DNA from: Rhodococcus sp. IITR03
GTDB lineage: Bacteria > Actinomycetota > Actinomycetes > Mycobacteriales > Mycobacteriaceae
Assembly: GCA_001017865.1 (NCBI GenBank)
Contig: LATQ01000001.1
Location: 1,586,300-1,596,833, forward strand
Direction of reading: 5' to 3'
Length of the DNA stretch: 10,534 bases
Below the pieces are notes generated by a model. It did no database searches and was not told the origin of the DNA. It saw only the letters and a program-made list of their open reading frames with translations. A program made the position numbers and the translations under genes. Shown piece by piece: positions 1 to 6,762 of the stretch; position 1 is the stretch's first letter, and every line of letters begins with the position of its first letter.

Positions 1-108
1 CCGCAGATCGCCGCCGGGTACCGCGCGCTGTCGCTGCGATCGGCGCAACGGACCGGGTCGAAGCCGGAACTGATGGCAATTCTCGAAGGAGCTGAATACG
101 GTGAGTGA
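1..108 (+). CDS. Rossmann-like/DUF2520 protein, C-terminal fragment
   Basis: Only the last 35 codons are present. Frame 1 reads from the window edge without a stop and ends ...[12 protein letters not shown] at TGA 106-108. The segment GYRALSLRSAQRT resembles the C-terminal helix of the Rossmann-fold/DUF2520 (NADP-binding oxidoreductase-like) protein that sits just upstream of panC in Mycobacteriales (the Rv3603c position in M. tuberculosis). Its stop overlaps the panC GTG start by 8 bases, so the two are probably translationally coupled. The catalytic function of this family is not well defined, and too little is visible here to say more. The assignment rests on the short C-terminal match plus synteny. 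Confidence 0.7.
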   Translation, partial: PQIAAGYRALSLRSAQRTGSKPELMAILEGAEYGE

Positions 109-1033
109 AGCAGGACAGCGCGGATACGTGCGAGGTGAACTGAGCGTTCACCACGATCCCGCAGGCCTGACCAAGGTCACCCGGCTCTGCGCGGCGTCGG
201 CCGCACCGTCGCACTCGTGCCGACGATGGGTGCGCTGCACACCGGTCACCTCGAACTCGTGCGCCAGGCCAAGCTCACCGGTGCCGTTGTGGTCGTGTCG
301 ATCTTCGTCAACCCGCTGCAGTTCGGGAAGAACGAGGACCTCGACGCTACCCACGCACTCTCGACGCCGACCTCGAATTGCTCCGCGAAGCGGGCGTCGA
401 ACTCGCCTTCGTGCCGACGGTCTCGGCGATGTACCCGCAGCCCGCGCACAACGATCCACCCGGGTCCGCTCGGGTCGGAGCTCGAAGGTGCTTCGCGCCC
501 CGGCCATTTCGCGGGCATGCTGACGGTCGTCGCGAAGCTGTTCAACATCGTCGGTCCCAACACGGCGTTCTTCGGTGAGAAGGACTACCAGCAGCTCACC
601 CTGATCCGTCAGATGGTCGCCGACCTGAATCTCGACATCCGCATCCTCGGCGTTCCCACCGTGCGCGAACAGGACGGGCTCGCACTGTCCTCCCGCAACC
701 GCTATCTCGACCCCGAGCAGCGCGAGATCGCGACCACGCTGTCTGCGGCGCTCGTCGCCGGCGCACACGCCGCAGCAGGCGGATCCGAGGCGATCCTGTC
801 CACGGCACGCGACGTGCTCGCGCAGAGCCCGCAGATCGAGGTGGACTATCTCGAGGTGCGCGGCGCCGATCTGGGCCGGCACCCGAACGCGGCGACGGCC
901 GACTGCTCGTCGCCGCACGGCTCGGCTCCACACGCCTCATCGACAACGTCGGGGTCGCCGTCGGCACCGGTTTCCTCGAACGAGCACCGGCCCGGTGGAT
1001 CCCGACGCCGAAGACAACCTGACGAACCGCTGA
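101..1033 (+). CDS. panC: Pantothenate synthetase (pantoate--beta-alanine ligase), frameshifted in this sequence
   Basis: PanC joins pantoate and beta-alanine with ATP to make pantothenate, in the cytoplasm. Visible signatures are the nucleotide-binding [10 protein letters not shown] (HIGH-like), [10 protein letters not shown], the [10 protein letters not shown] core and SSRNRYL. The GTG start at 101 has AAGGAG at 86-90 just upstream and overlaps the preceding stop. The frame breaks at about 183 (GGG to GG, before [12 protein letters not shown]), about 349 (TT to T, DAYPRTLD), about 447-451 (2 bases, AHTTIHPG) and about 877 (CCC to [12 protein letters not shown]). Repaired, it is about 308-312 residues, normal for the family. 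The 3' end is uncertain: the repaired frame stops at 1020-1022, but codon pattern favours a further one-base loss near 985 and an end ...[11 protein letters not shown] at 1031-1033. It precedes panD, which supplies its beta-alanine. Identity is secure; the breaks are probably sequencing errors. Confidence 0.92.
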
Positions 1034-1077
1034 CCCACCGATCGAATTCGGAAACGAGAAAGAAACCGAGGACGAGC

Positions 1078-1467
1078 ATGTTCCGCACCATGATGAAGTC
1101 GAAGATCCACCGCGCCACGGTCACCCACGCGGATCTGCACTATGTCGGTTCGGTGACCGTCGACCAGGATTTGATGGACGCCGCGGATCTGCTCGAGGGC
1201 GAGCAGGTCTGCATCGTCGACATCGACAACGGCGCCCGGCTCGAGACGTACGTCATCGCCGGTGAGCGTGGATCGGGCGTCATCGGGATCAACGGTGCCG
1301 CAGCACGTCTCGTCAGCCCCGGCGATCTCGTCATCCTCATCGCCTACGGCGTGATGAACGAGCAGGAGTGCAAGGACTACAACCCGCGCGTGGTGTTCGT
1401 CGACGCCGACAACCGCCAGGTCGAGCTCGGCAACGATCCCGCCCACGCTCCCGAGGCTCGGGCCTGA
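1078..1467 (+). CDS. panD: Aspartate 1-decarboxylase proenzyme
   Basis: PanD decarboxylates L-aspartate to beta-alanine, the second substrate of PanC. The 129-residue intact protein begins [20 protein letters not shown] and carries the self-cleavage site Tyr22-Val-Gly24-Ser25: the Gly24-Ser25 bond is cut and Ser25 becomes the catalytic pyruvoyl group. Lys9 and Tyr22 sit where the family expects active-site residues, and GINGAAARL and IIAYG-type ([11 protein letters not shown]) motifs are also present. The ATG start at 1078 follows a GAGGA element at 1069-1073. It lies 44 bases after panC and 49 bases before coaX, so a panC-panD-coaX operon is likely. This is one of the few longer reading frames here with no indel. 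Maturation in actinobacteria may need no PanM/PanZ factor; nothing in the window speaks to this. Confidence 0.97.
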   Translation: MFRTMMKSKIHRATVTHADLHYVGSVTVDQDLMDAADLLEGEQVCIVDIDNGARLETYVIAGERGSGVIGINGAAARLVSPGDLVILIAYGVMNEQECKDYNPRVVFVDADNRQVELGNDPAHAPEARA

Positions 1468-1516
1468 TCACGCCGCGGATGCTGTCGACCCTCGACTCGC
1501 CGTCCCTGGTCTAGAG

Positions 1517-2348
1517 GTGCTCCTCACCGTCGACGTCCGCAACACCAATATCGTCCTGGGGGTGTTCGCGGGCAGCGGCTCGCACGCGCGGCTGCTGCGC
1601 GACTGGCGCGTCCGTACCGACCCAGGATGACCGCCGATGAGATCGCCCTGCTGTTCCGCGGTCTGCTCGGCGAATCCGCCGAGCAGGTCACCGGGGTGGC
1701 GGCGCTGTCGACCGTGCCGTCGGTGCTGCGCGAGCTGCGCGTCATGCTCGACCGCTACTGGTCGTCGGTGCCGCACGTCGTGGTGGAGCCGGGGGTGCGC
1801 ACGGAGTGCCGCTGCTCGTGGACAACCCGAAGGAGGTCGGCGCCGACCGCATCGTCAACAGTCTGGCGGCCTACCACTTCTACGGATCCCCGTGCATCGT
1901 CGTGGATTTCGGGACGTCCACGTGCGTCGACGTCGTGTCGGGCAAGGGGGAGTTCCTCGGCGGGTCCATCGCTCCGGGTGTGGAGATCTCGATGGATGCG
2001 CTGGCGTCGCGGTCGGCGGCACTGCGGAAGGTCGAATTGCTCCGTCCCCGAGGTGTTCTGGGCAAGAACACCGTCGAGTGCATGCAGTCCGGGGCCGTCT
2101 TCGGGTTCGCCGGGATGGTCGACGGCATCGTGCGGCGGATCTGCGCCGAGGTGCCCGGTTTCGACGGTGACGACGTGGTCGTGATCGGCACCGGCGACAG
2201 TGCGCCGCTGATCATGCCGGAGTCGCGCACTCTCGAGCACCACGAGCCGGATCTGACCCTCGAGGGACTGCGTCTGGTGTACGAGCGGAATCAGGTGAGA
2301 CGAGCGGCACGCGGAACTGCGGGTTCCGCTGAGCGCCATTCTGTGTAA
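1517..2348 (+). CDS. coaX: Type III pantothenate kinase, frameshifted in this sequence
   Basis: CoaX phosphorylates pantothenate, the first step from pantothenate to coenzyme A, and so continues the panC-panD pathway. The N-terminus reads [15 protein letters not shown], the actinobacterial form of the ASKHA phosphate-binding loop (DxRNT). Further signatures are [41 protein letters not shown] (catalytic Asp region), [11 protein letters not shown] and [22 protein letters not shown]. Two breaks are visible: at about 1623 (CCCC to CCC before AGGATG, joining TDPRMTADE) and at about 1803 (GGG to GG, joining GVRTGVPLLVD). Repaired length is 277 residues, against about 272 in M. tuberculosis. GTG at 1517 is chosen because it begins the conserved sheet; its Shine-Dalgarno is weak. 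The C-terminal tail after VYERNQ is rich in Arg/Ala and not conserved. Confidence 0.93.
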
Positions 2349-2371
2349 AAATGTTCTTCGTGATCCGTTGC

Positions 2372-2401
2372 ATGAGCACCCAGGAGTGTTGTCGAGGCTG
2401 A
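2372..2401 (+). CDS. Nine-codon leader peptide with tandem Cys codons (putative cysteine attenuator)
   Basis: ATG 2372 opens a tiny frame encoding MSTQECCRG and ending at TGA 2399-2401. Two consecutive UGU Cys codons lie at 2387-2392. No Shine-Dalgarno precedes the ATG, which is compatible with leaderless translation as described for polycysteine leader ORFs in mycobacteria, although I see no convincing -10 at the right distance. The frame overlaps the 5' arm of a long hairpin (2379-2432) whose other arm includes the ribosome binding site of the downstream rhodanese gene. Inference: ribosomes stalled at the Cys codons when Cys-tRNA is scarce would cover the 5' arm and free that site. The coding call rests on codon content and geometry. 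Chance occurrence of such a short ORF is possible. Confidence 0.6.
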   Translation: MSTQECCRG

Positions 2402-2432
2402 CCGCCGCCTCGACCGATAACACATTCCTGGG
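2379..2432 (+). promoter_or_regulatory. Long imperfect hairpin sequestering the rhodanese RBS (attenuator)
   Basis: The 5' arm 2379-2397 (CCCAGGA, GTGTT, GTCGAGG, contiguous) pairs with three blocks on the 3' side: CCTCGAC 2408-2414, AACAC 2419-2423 and TCCTGGG 2426-2432. That gives 19 Watson-Crick pairs, with bulges CGAT and AT on the 3' side only and a 10-base loop at 2398-2407. The base of the stem holds GGG of the downstream Shine-Dalgarno (GGGAG 2430-2434, seven bases before ATG 2442). The leader-peptide Cys codons sit in the middle of the 5' arm and its stop codon lies in the loop. TTTT at 2435-2438 directly follows the stem, so the same hairpin could act as an intrinsic terminator (transcription attenuation, or simply the coaX terminator). 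Confidence 0.65.
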
Positions 2433-2441
2433 AGTTTTCTC

Positions 2442-2894
2442 ATGCGCGCTGCGCTTCTTTCCACCACTTCTGTTTCCACCGCTGCTCCGGTCGCCTTCCA
2501 CCGGCTTGCCGTCGAGCGCACGTACCCCACCGAACTGTCCGCAGCGGTCGCCCGCGGAGCCGTCGTCGTCGACATCCGCTCGAACGCCGAACGTGCCGCT
2601 CAGGGAACACTTCCCGGTGCACTGGCCATCTCCGTCGATCTCGTCGCCGAGCGACTCGATCCGAGCGGCAAGGGCCGTCTCGCCCTCGCCGTCGACCGCG
2701 ACGTCGAATGGATCCTCGTCTCGTCCGACGGCGTGAGCTCGCACGGTGTGGTCACCGAACTGCACGCGCAGGGTCTGCGCAGGGTCACCCACCTCGTCGG
2801 AGGCTACGACGCCATCCGCGCGGCCCGCCTGGTCGGCGCAGTCGCCGAGGCCCAGCACGTCGCGCAGGACGTGGCGCGGGTCACCGCTCACTGA
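2442..2894 (+). CDS. Rhodanese-like domain protein lacking the catalytic cysteine
   Basis: This 150-residue protein has a single rhodanese-fold domain. VVVDIRSNAERAAQGTLPGA (D44-I-R46) matches the CH2A-type strand-turn, and HLVGGYDAIRAA matches the C-terminal rhodanese signature. In sulfurtransferases the active-site loop after this strand carries Cys; here the strand WILV (90-93) is followed by SSDGVSSHG, with Ser94 or Ser95 where Cys is expected. The protein has no cysteine and no methionine beyond Met1. It resembles the actinobacterial rhodanese-like family often found beside cysteine dioxygenase genes, but no such gene is in the window. GGGAG lies seven bases before the ATG, inside the attenuator hairpin. 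A classical persulfide sulfurtransferase mechanism is unlikely; binding, regulatory or Ser-based chemistry is open. It interrupts the usual coaX-lysS neighbourhood. Confidence 0.82.
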   Translation: MRAALLSTTSVSTAAPVAFHRLAVERTYPTELSAAVARGAVVVDIRSNAERAAQGTLPGALAISVDLVAERLDPSGKGRLALAVDRDVEWILVSSDGVSSHGVVTELHAQGLRRVTHLVGGYDAIRAARLVGAVAEAQHVAQDVARVTAH

Positions 2895-2933
2895 AAGCGC
2901 GCATCTGCAGGAATAGTGACCTCGGGTGTCCGA

Positions 2934-2939
2934 TAGTCT
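2934..2939 (+). promoter_or_regulatory. Candidate -10 element for a leaderless lysS transcript
   Basis: TAGTCT fits the actinobacterial TANNNT -10 pattern and ends eight bases before the GTG start of lysS at 2948. Transcription would start at or within about two bases of the start codon, giving a leaderless mRNA, which is common in Mycobacteriales. No clear -35 is visible, and no Shine-Dalgarno precedes the GTG, which agrees with leaderless translation. Confidence 0.45.
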
Positions 2940-2947
2940 GGTTACCC

Positions 2948-4458
2948 GTGAGTGATGCCACCGTTCAGCAGCCCGACGACACCCCCGAGCAGATGCGGGT
3001 CCGCCGCGAGAAGCGCGAACGGCTCCTGGCACAGGCTCGGACGCCTATCCCGTCGAGATCCCGCGTACCCATACGCTCGCGGAGATCCGCGCCGAGTATC
3101 CCGACCTCGAACCCGACACCGCCACCGGCACCGTCGTGGGCGTCGCCGGCCGCGTGATGTTCTCGCGCAACACCGGCAAGCTGTGCTTCGCGACGCTGCA
3201 GGAGGGCGACGGCACCCAGCTGCAGGTCATGCTCAGCCTCGCCGGCGTCGGCGAGGAGGCGCTCGCCGCCTGGAAGTCCGAGGTCGACCTCGGCGACATC
3301 GTGTTCGTGCACGGCGAGGTCATCAGCTCCCGGCGAGGTGAGCTCAGCGTCATGGCCGACTCGTGGACCATGGCGTCGAAGGCGCTGCGTCCGCTGCCGG
3401 TCGCGCACAAGGAGATGAACGAAGAGGCACGGGTGCGTCAGCGCTACGTCGACCTCATCGTGCGTCCCGAAGCGCGCCGCAACGCGCGCATGCGTGTCGC
3501 GGTGGTGCGCGAGCTACGCAACGCACTCGAGCGTCGTGGCTTCCTCGAGGTCGAGACGCCCATGCTGCAGACCCTGCACGGTGGCGCGGCGGCCCGTCCG
3601 TTCGTGACGCACTCGAACGCGCTCGACATCGATCTGTACCTGCGTATCGCGCCGGAGCTGTTCCTCAAGCGCTGTGTGGTCGGCGGTATCGAGAAGGTCT
3701 TCGAGATCAACCGCAATTTCCGTAACGAGGGTGCCGACTCGACGCACTCGCCGGAATTCTCGATGCTCGAAACGTACGAGGCGTACGGCACCTACGACGA
3801 TTCGGCTCGGATGATCCGCGAGATCATCCAGGAGGTCGCGTTCGCGGTCTTCGGCAGCCATGTGGTGACGCTCGCCGACGGTACGGAATACGACCTCGGG
3901 GGTGAATGGAAAACCCTCGAAATGTATCCCTCGCTGTCCGAGGCGATCGGCGCGGACGTGACCCCCGACACGACGCTCGAGGAATTGACGGCTCTCGCGG
4001 ATCGCGTCGGTCTGGAGATTCCCGAGGGTAAGGGCTGGGGCCACGGCAAGCTCGTCGAGGAACTCTGGGAGCACATGTGCGGCGACCAGCTGAACGAGCC
4101 GACCTTCGTGCGTGATTTCCCCGTCGAGACGTCGCCGCTGACCCGCGATCACCGCACCGTGCGCGGGGTCACCGAGAAATGGGATCTGTACGTCCGCGGT
4201 TTCGAACTCGCCACGGGTTACTCGGAACTCGTCGATCCGGTGATTCAGCGCGAGCGCTTCGTCGACCAGGCGCGCCTGGCCGCGGAAGGTGACGACGAGG
4301 CAATGGTCCTCGACGAGGATTTCCTCGCCGCGATGGAACAGGGAATGCCGCCGACCACCGGTACCGGAATGGGAATCGACCGTCTGCTGATGGCACTTAC
4401 CGGTCTGGGAATCCGCGAAACAATCCTGTTCCCGATTGTCCGACCGAACACCCGTTAA
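2948..4458 (+). CDS. lysS: Lysyl-tRNA synthetase (class II), one frameshift in this sequence
   Basis: LysRS charges tRNA-Lys with lysine using ATP. The N-terminal OB-fold anticodon-binding domain (about residues 55-160; [20 protein letters not shown]) is followed by the class II catalytic domain: motif 1 around FLEVETPML, motif 2 [14 protein letters not shown] starting near residue 258, and motif 3 [13 protein letters not shown] near residue 474. The end [10 protein letters not shown] is typical. The frame breaks at about 3037, where GGG to GG separates RERLLAQ from [17 protein letters not shown]. Repaired length is 503 residues, against about 505 in M. tuberculosis. The GTG start at 2948 ([11 protein letters not shown]) is preceded by a -10-like TAGTCT and no Shine-Dalgarno. 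It is followed by lsr2, as in mycobacteria. Since the enzyme is expected to be essential, the break is probably an error. Confidence 0.95.
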
Positions 4459-4478
4459 TCGGATTTCGCCGCTCCATA

Positions 4479-4506
4479 TTGCGATGCGTTAATCGGCGGG
4501 TAGTGT
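4479..4506 (+). promoter_or_regulatory. Putative lsr2 promoter
   Basis: TTGCGA (4479-4484, four of six matches to TTGACA) and TAGTGT (4501-4506, TANNNT) are separated by 16 bases and lie in a relatively AT-rich gap between lysS and lsr2. Transcription would begin near 4513, giving a leader of about 40 bases before ATG 4554. A 10-base direct repeat, CGTTAATCGG, occurs at 4453-4462 and again at 4487-4496, the second copy between the two promoter boxes, as expected of an operator. The promoter is predicted by eye only. Confidence 0.5.
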
Positions 4507-4553
4507 GGTGCCCGTCCCGCGGGGGGAAGCGCATGCGAGAGGATTTACACCAC

Positions 4554-4913
4554 ATGGCGAAGAAAGTCACTGTCACCCTGATCGACGATGTGGATCAGGA
4601 ATCGGCGGCGGACGAATCGGTGGAGTTCGGTCTCGACGGAGTGACGTACGAGATCGACCTTTCCGAGGACAATGCGGCACGGCTGCGCGAGCAGTTGGAA
4701 TTCTGGATCGAACACGCTCGCAAGGTCGGCGGCCGTAAGCGGAGCAAGACCGCGGCCGGAACTGCGCCGGCTGCGCGCAAGAGCGGATCCGGAAGTGCGG
4801 GTCGCGAGCAGACGGCCGCTATCCGTGAATGGGCACGGAACAACGATCTGCCGGTTTCGGCGCGTGGCCGAATCTCTGCGGAGATCGTCGAGGCGTACAA
4901 CAAGGCGCACTGA
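4554..4913 (+). CDS. lsr2: Lsr2 nucleoid-associated protein (xenogeneic silencer)
   Basis: Lsr2 is the actinobacterial H-NS analogue: it binds and bridges AT-rich DNA and represses horizontally acquired genes. The 119-residue protein starts MAKKVTVTLIDDVDQE. The N-terminal half (VTYEIDLSEDNAARLREQL) is the dimerisation domain. A Lys/Ser/Ala/Gly-rich linker (about 63-83) follows, then the DNA-binding domain IREWARNNDLPVSARGRISA, with the minor-groove-inserting Arg-Gly-Arg at about 104-106. ATG 4554 is chosen over in-frame upstream starts because the family begins with MAKK and AGAGGA (4538-4543) lies 10 bases before it. It follows lysS with its own predicted promoter and is followed by a strong hairpin. 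No frameshift is visible. Confidence 0.97.
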   Translation: MAKKVTVTLIDDVDQESAADESVEFGLDGVTYEIDLSEDNAARLREQLEFWIEHARKVGGRKRSKTAAGTAPAARKSGSGSAGREQTAAIREWARNNDLPVSARGRISAEIVEAYNKAH

Positions 4914-4929
4914 CGACATCCTCGTCCGT

Positions 4930-4959
4930 GGGGCGTCGTCCATCCGTGGACGGCGCCCC
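4930..4959 (+). terminator. Hairpin terminator after lsr2
   Basis: The 13-base arm GGGGCGTCGTCCA (4930-4942) pairs with TGGACGGCGCCCC (4947-4959) with a single U-G wobble, closing a UCCG tetraloop of the very stable UNCG class. No U-run follows, as is common for hairpin terminators in high-GC actinobacteria. Its location 17 bases after the lsr2 stop supports termination. Confidence 0.7.
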
Positions 4960-5063
4960 GCAGTCGTCGGTGGACGGGTTCGGTTGCGACACAGTGGCGC
5001 CCGTCACACCACCCGATCGTGCGGTCGAGCCGGCACGATGCGGTCGGGGAGTAGCATCCGCTC

Positions 5064-6492
5064 ATGGCCGAGACCGTGCTCGAACCTGGTTCCACCTGCT
5101 GGCGAATCGCGCGAGCGGAGAGGTTGACCTGCATAGTCGACGCGGCCGACTATTTCCGTCACGCCAAGTCGGCGATGCTCCGCGCGGAAAAGCGCATCAT
5201 GCTGATCGGATGGGATTTCGACACCCGGATCAAGTTCGAACCCGACGGCGCGACTCTCGAGGGACCGAACAAACTCGGTGAATTCCTCGAATGGCTTCCC
5301 GAACGACGTCCCGATCTCGATATTTATCTCCTCAAGTGGAACATCGGTGCGTTCAGTGCCCTCGCGCGCGGAATGACGCCGGTGTTCGTGCTCGATTGGC
5401 TCACCGACCCACGCCTGCACTTCGAAATAGACGGGGCGCATCCCGTGGGCGCGGCGCATCATCAGAAAATTCTCGTCGTCGACGACAGCATCGCTTTCTG
5501 CGGCGGTATCGATATGACCGTCGACCGCTGGGACACCCCGGATCATCCCGACCGGAGCAAATACCGGCGCGAGCCGAGCGGTAAACGCTACGGGCCGTGG
5601 CACGACGTGACGACCGCTGTCGACGGTGATGCCGCGCGGGCCCTCGGCGACCAGGCCCGCGCCCGGTGGAAGGCGGCCACGGGGGAGGAAATCGAGCCCG
5701 TGCCGGAGCCGGAACCGATCTGGCCCGACGATCTCGAACCGACCCTCCGCGGTGTCGACGTGGGCATCGCTCGCACCCTGCCCACCTACGACGGGAAGGA
5801 CGGCGTCCACGAGATCGAGGCGCTGTACCTGTCGGTGATCGAGAAGGCCCGGCACACCCTCTACCTCGAGAGTCAGTACCTGGCCTCGCGCAGGATCGCG
5901 GACGCGCTCGCCGAACGACTGCAGGAACCGGACGGCCCCGAGATCGTGGTGGTCATCCCGCGCAACGCCGAGGGCTGGCTCGAACGCAAGGCGATGGACG
6001 GTGCCGGCGTGCCTGCTGCACATGCTGTGGGAGGCCGACGTGCACGGCCGTTTCGCCGCCTACTATCCCGTCACCGCCGGCGGTGAGCCGATCTACGTGC
6101 ACGCGAAAGTCGTCGTGATGGACGAGACGCTGCTGCGGATCGGGTCGTCGAACCTGAACAATCGTTCGATGGGCTTCGACACCGAATGCGACCTGGCGAT
6201 CGAAGCCGCCGAACCCGGGGACGCGGTCGGCCGCGCGGCCGTCGAGCTGCGCAACATCCTGGTGGCGGAACACCTCGACGTCGACCCCGAAGCGATCGCC
6301 GAGGCCACGAAGGACGGCGGCTCGCTCATCTCCACCATCGAACGGTTGCGTGGCCTGGGACGTTCGCTGCGGCCGTTCGAACCGGGTACGGTGTCGGACG
6401 AGGACAGTGTCCTCGCAGAAAGTGCTCTGGCCGATCCCGAACGCGCCTCGCGGAGCCTCGGACGCAGGATCGAGCGATTCTTCGCCCGTTGA
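5064..6492 (+). CDS. Phospholipase D-like protein with two HKD motifs, one frameshift
   Basis: A PLD-superfamily enzyme of 476 residues after repair. The first HKD motif is His133-x-Lys135-x4-Asp140 (HQKILVVDD), followed by FCGGIDMT; the second is His347-x-Lys349-x4-Asp354 (HAKVVVMDE), followed by GSSNLNNRSMGFDTECD. Such proteins form a phosphohistidine intermediate and hydrolyse or transfer phosphodiesters of phospholipids. GWDFDTRI and WHDVTTAVDG are typical of the cytosolic PLD/cardiolipin-synthase-like group. No signal peptide or membrane segment is seen, so it probably works at the inner face of the membrane. The frame breaks at about 6011-6013, where two bases (CG) are lost and DGAGV(R)LLHMLWEADV is rejoined. 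TAGCAT at 5052-5057 sits seven bases before ATG 5064, suggesting a leaderless message. It lies between lsr2 and clpC, which are adjacent in M. tuberculosis. The substrate cannot be told from sequence. Confidence 0.85.
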
Positions 6493-6506
6493 TCTTCCAC
6501 TGCCGC

Positions 6507-6524
6507 TGTTCGCTTGTGGCGTAC
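6507..6524 (+). promoter_or_regulatory. ClgR operator upstream of clpC
   Basis: The sequence 6508-6521 is GTTCGC, five bases, then GCG, an exact match to the ClgR site described for Streptomyces (GTTCGC-N5-GCG). The 18 bases 6507-6524 also agree with all but one position of the C. glutamicum ClgR consensus as I remember it (WNNWCGCYNANRGCGWWS). ClgR activates clp genes in actinobacteria. The site lies just upstream of a candidate ECF-type promoter for clpC, where an activator would be expected to bind. Confidence 0.75.
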
Positions 6525-6531
6525 AGCTTGC

Positions 6532-6558
6532 GGAAACGTATCCGCCACGTGCAGCGTT
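6532..6558 (+). promoter_or_regulatory. SigH/SigE-type promoter for clpC
   Basis: GGAAAC (6532-6537) and CGTTAA (6555-6560; GTT at 6556-6558) are 17 bases apart and match the ECF pattern GGAA(C/T)-N16-20-GTT used by stress sigma factors SigH and SigE. The predicted start is near 6567, about 195 bases before ATG 6763. SigH together with ClgR is the known regulation of clpC in Corynebacterium. A separate SigA-like TAGAGT at 6629-6634 could give a second start near 6641, but no -35 goes with it. Confidence 0.55.
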
Positions 6559-6649
6559 AACTTCTGAAACCGGGTTTTCTCGCCGCCTTCCGAAGGGTAG
6601 AGGGAAAGCGAGTCGATACCACGACCACTAGAGTGTGGAGTGGGAGCTT

Positions 6650-6668
6650 GGAACCTCTGAAAGGTTCC
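6650..6668 (+). other. Small hairpin in the clpC 5' leader
   Basis: GGAACCT (6650-6656) and AGGTTCC (6662-6668) form a perfect 7-base-pair stem with a CTGAA loop, about 95 bases before the clpC start. No U-run follows, so it is not an obvious terminator. It may stabilise the 5' end of a transcript starting near 6641. Function is unknown. Confidence 0.35.
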
Positions 6669-6762
6669 GACGAACGACTCGAGTGCCGGAGCTTAAGAGC
6701 GGCAGCAGGGTGCGGGACGATCGGCGTACCGGACCGGCGGCCGGAGAGTGTGAGGGAGTGCG

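Noticed and set aside
148..933. Long open frame of 261 codons on the minus strand opposite panC
   Set aside because: It is the antisense shadow of a high-GC gene: Arg-rich, no recognisable domain, while the plus strand gives clear PanC motifs.
217..1467. A panC-panD fusion protein (one open frame runs from panC into panD)
   Set aside because: The joining segment (about 877-1077) is out-of-frame panC sequence plus intergenic DNA, caused by a missing C at 877; panD has its own ATG and Shine-Dalgarno.
1755..3032. 425-codon open frame on the minus strand opposite coaX, the rhodanese gene and the lysS start
   Set aside because: It runs across three plus-strand genes and their intergenic regions and shows no domain; third-position GC bias belongs to the plus strand.
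5004..6023. 339-codon minus-strand frame opposite the PLD gene
   Set aside because: The plus strand encodes both HKD motifs in the matching register; the antisense frame has no family signature.
6565..6578. AAACCGGGTTTT as a terminator hairpin for the PLD gene
   Set aside because: The inverted halves leave no usable loop, so it cannot fold as an RNA hairpin.
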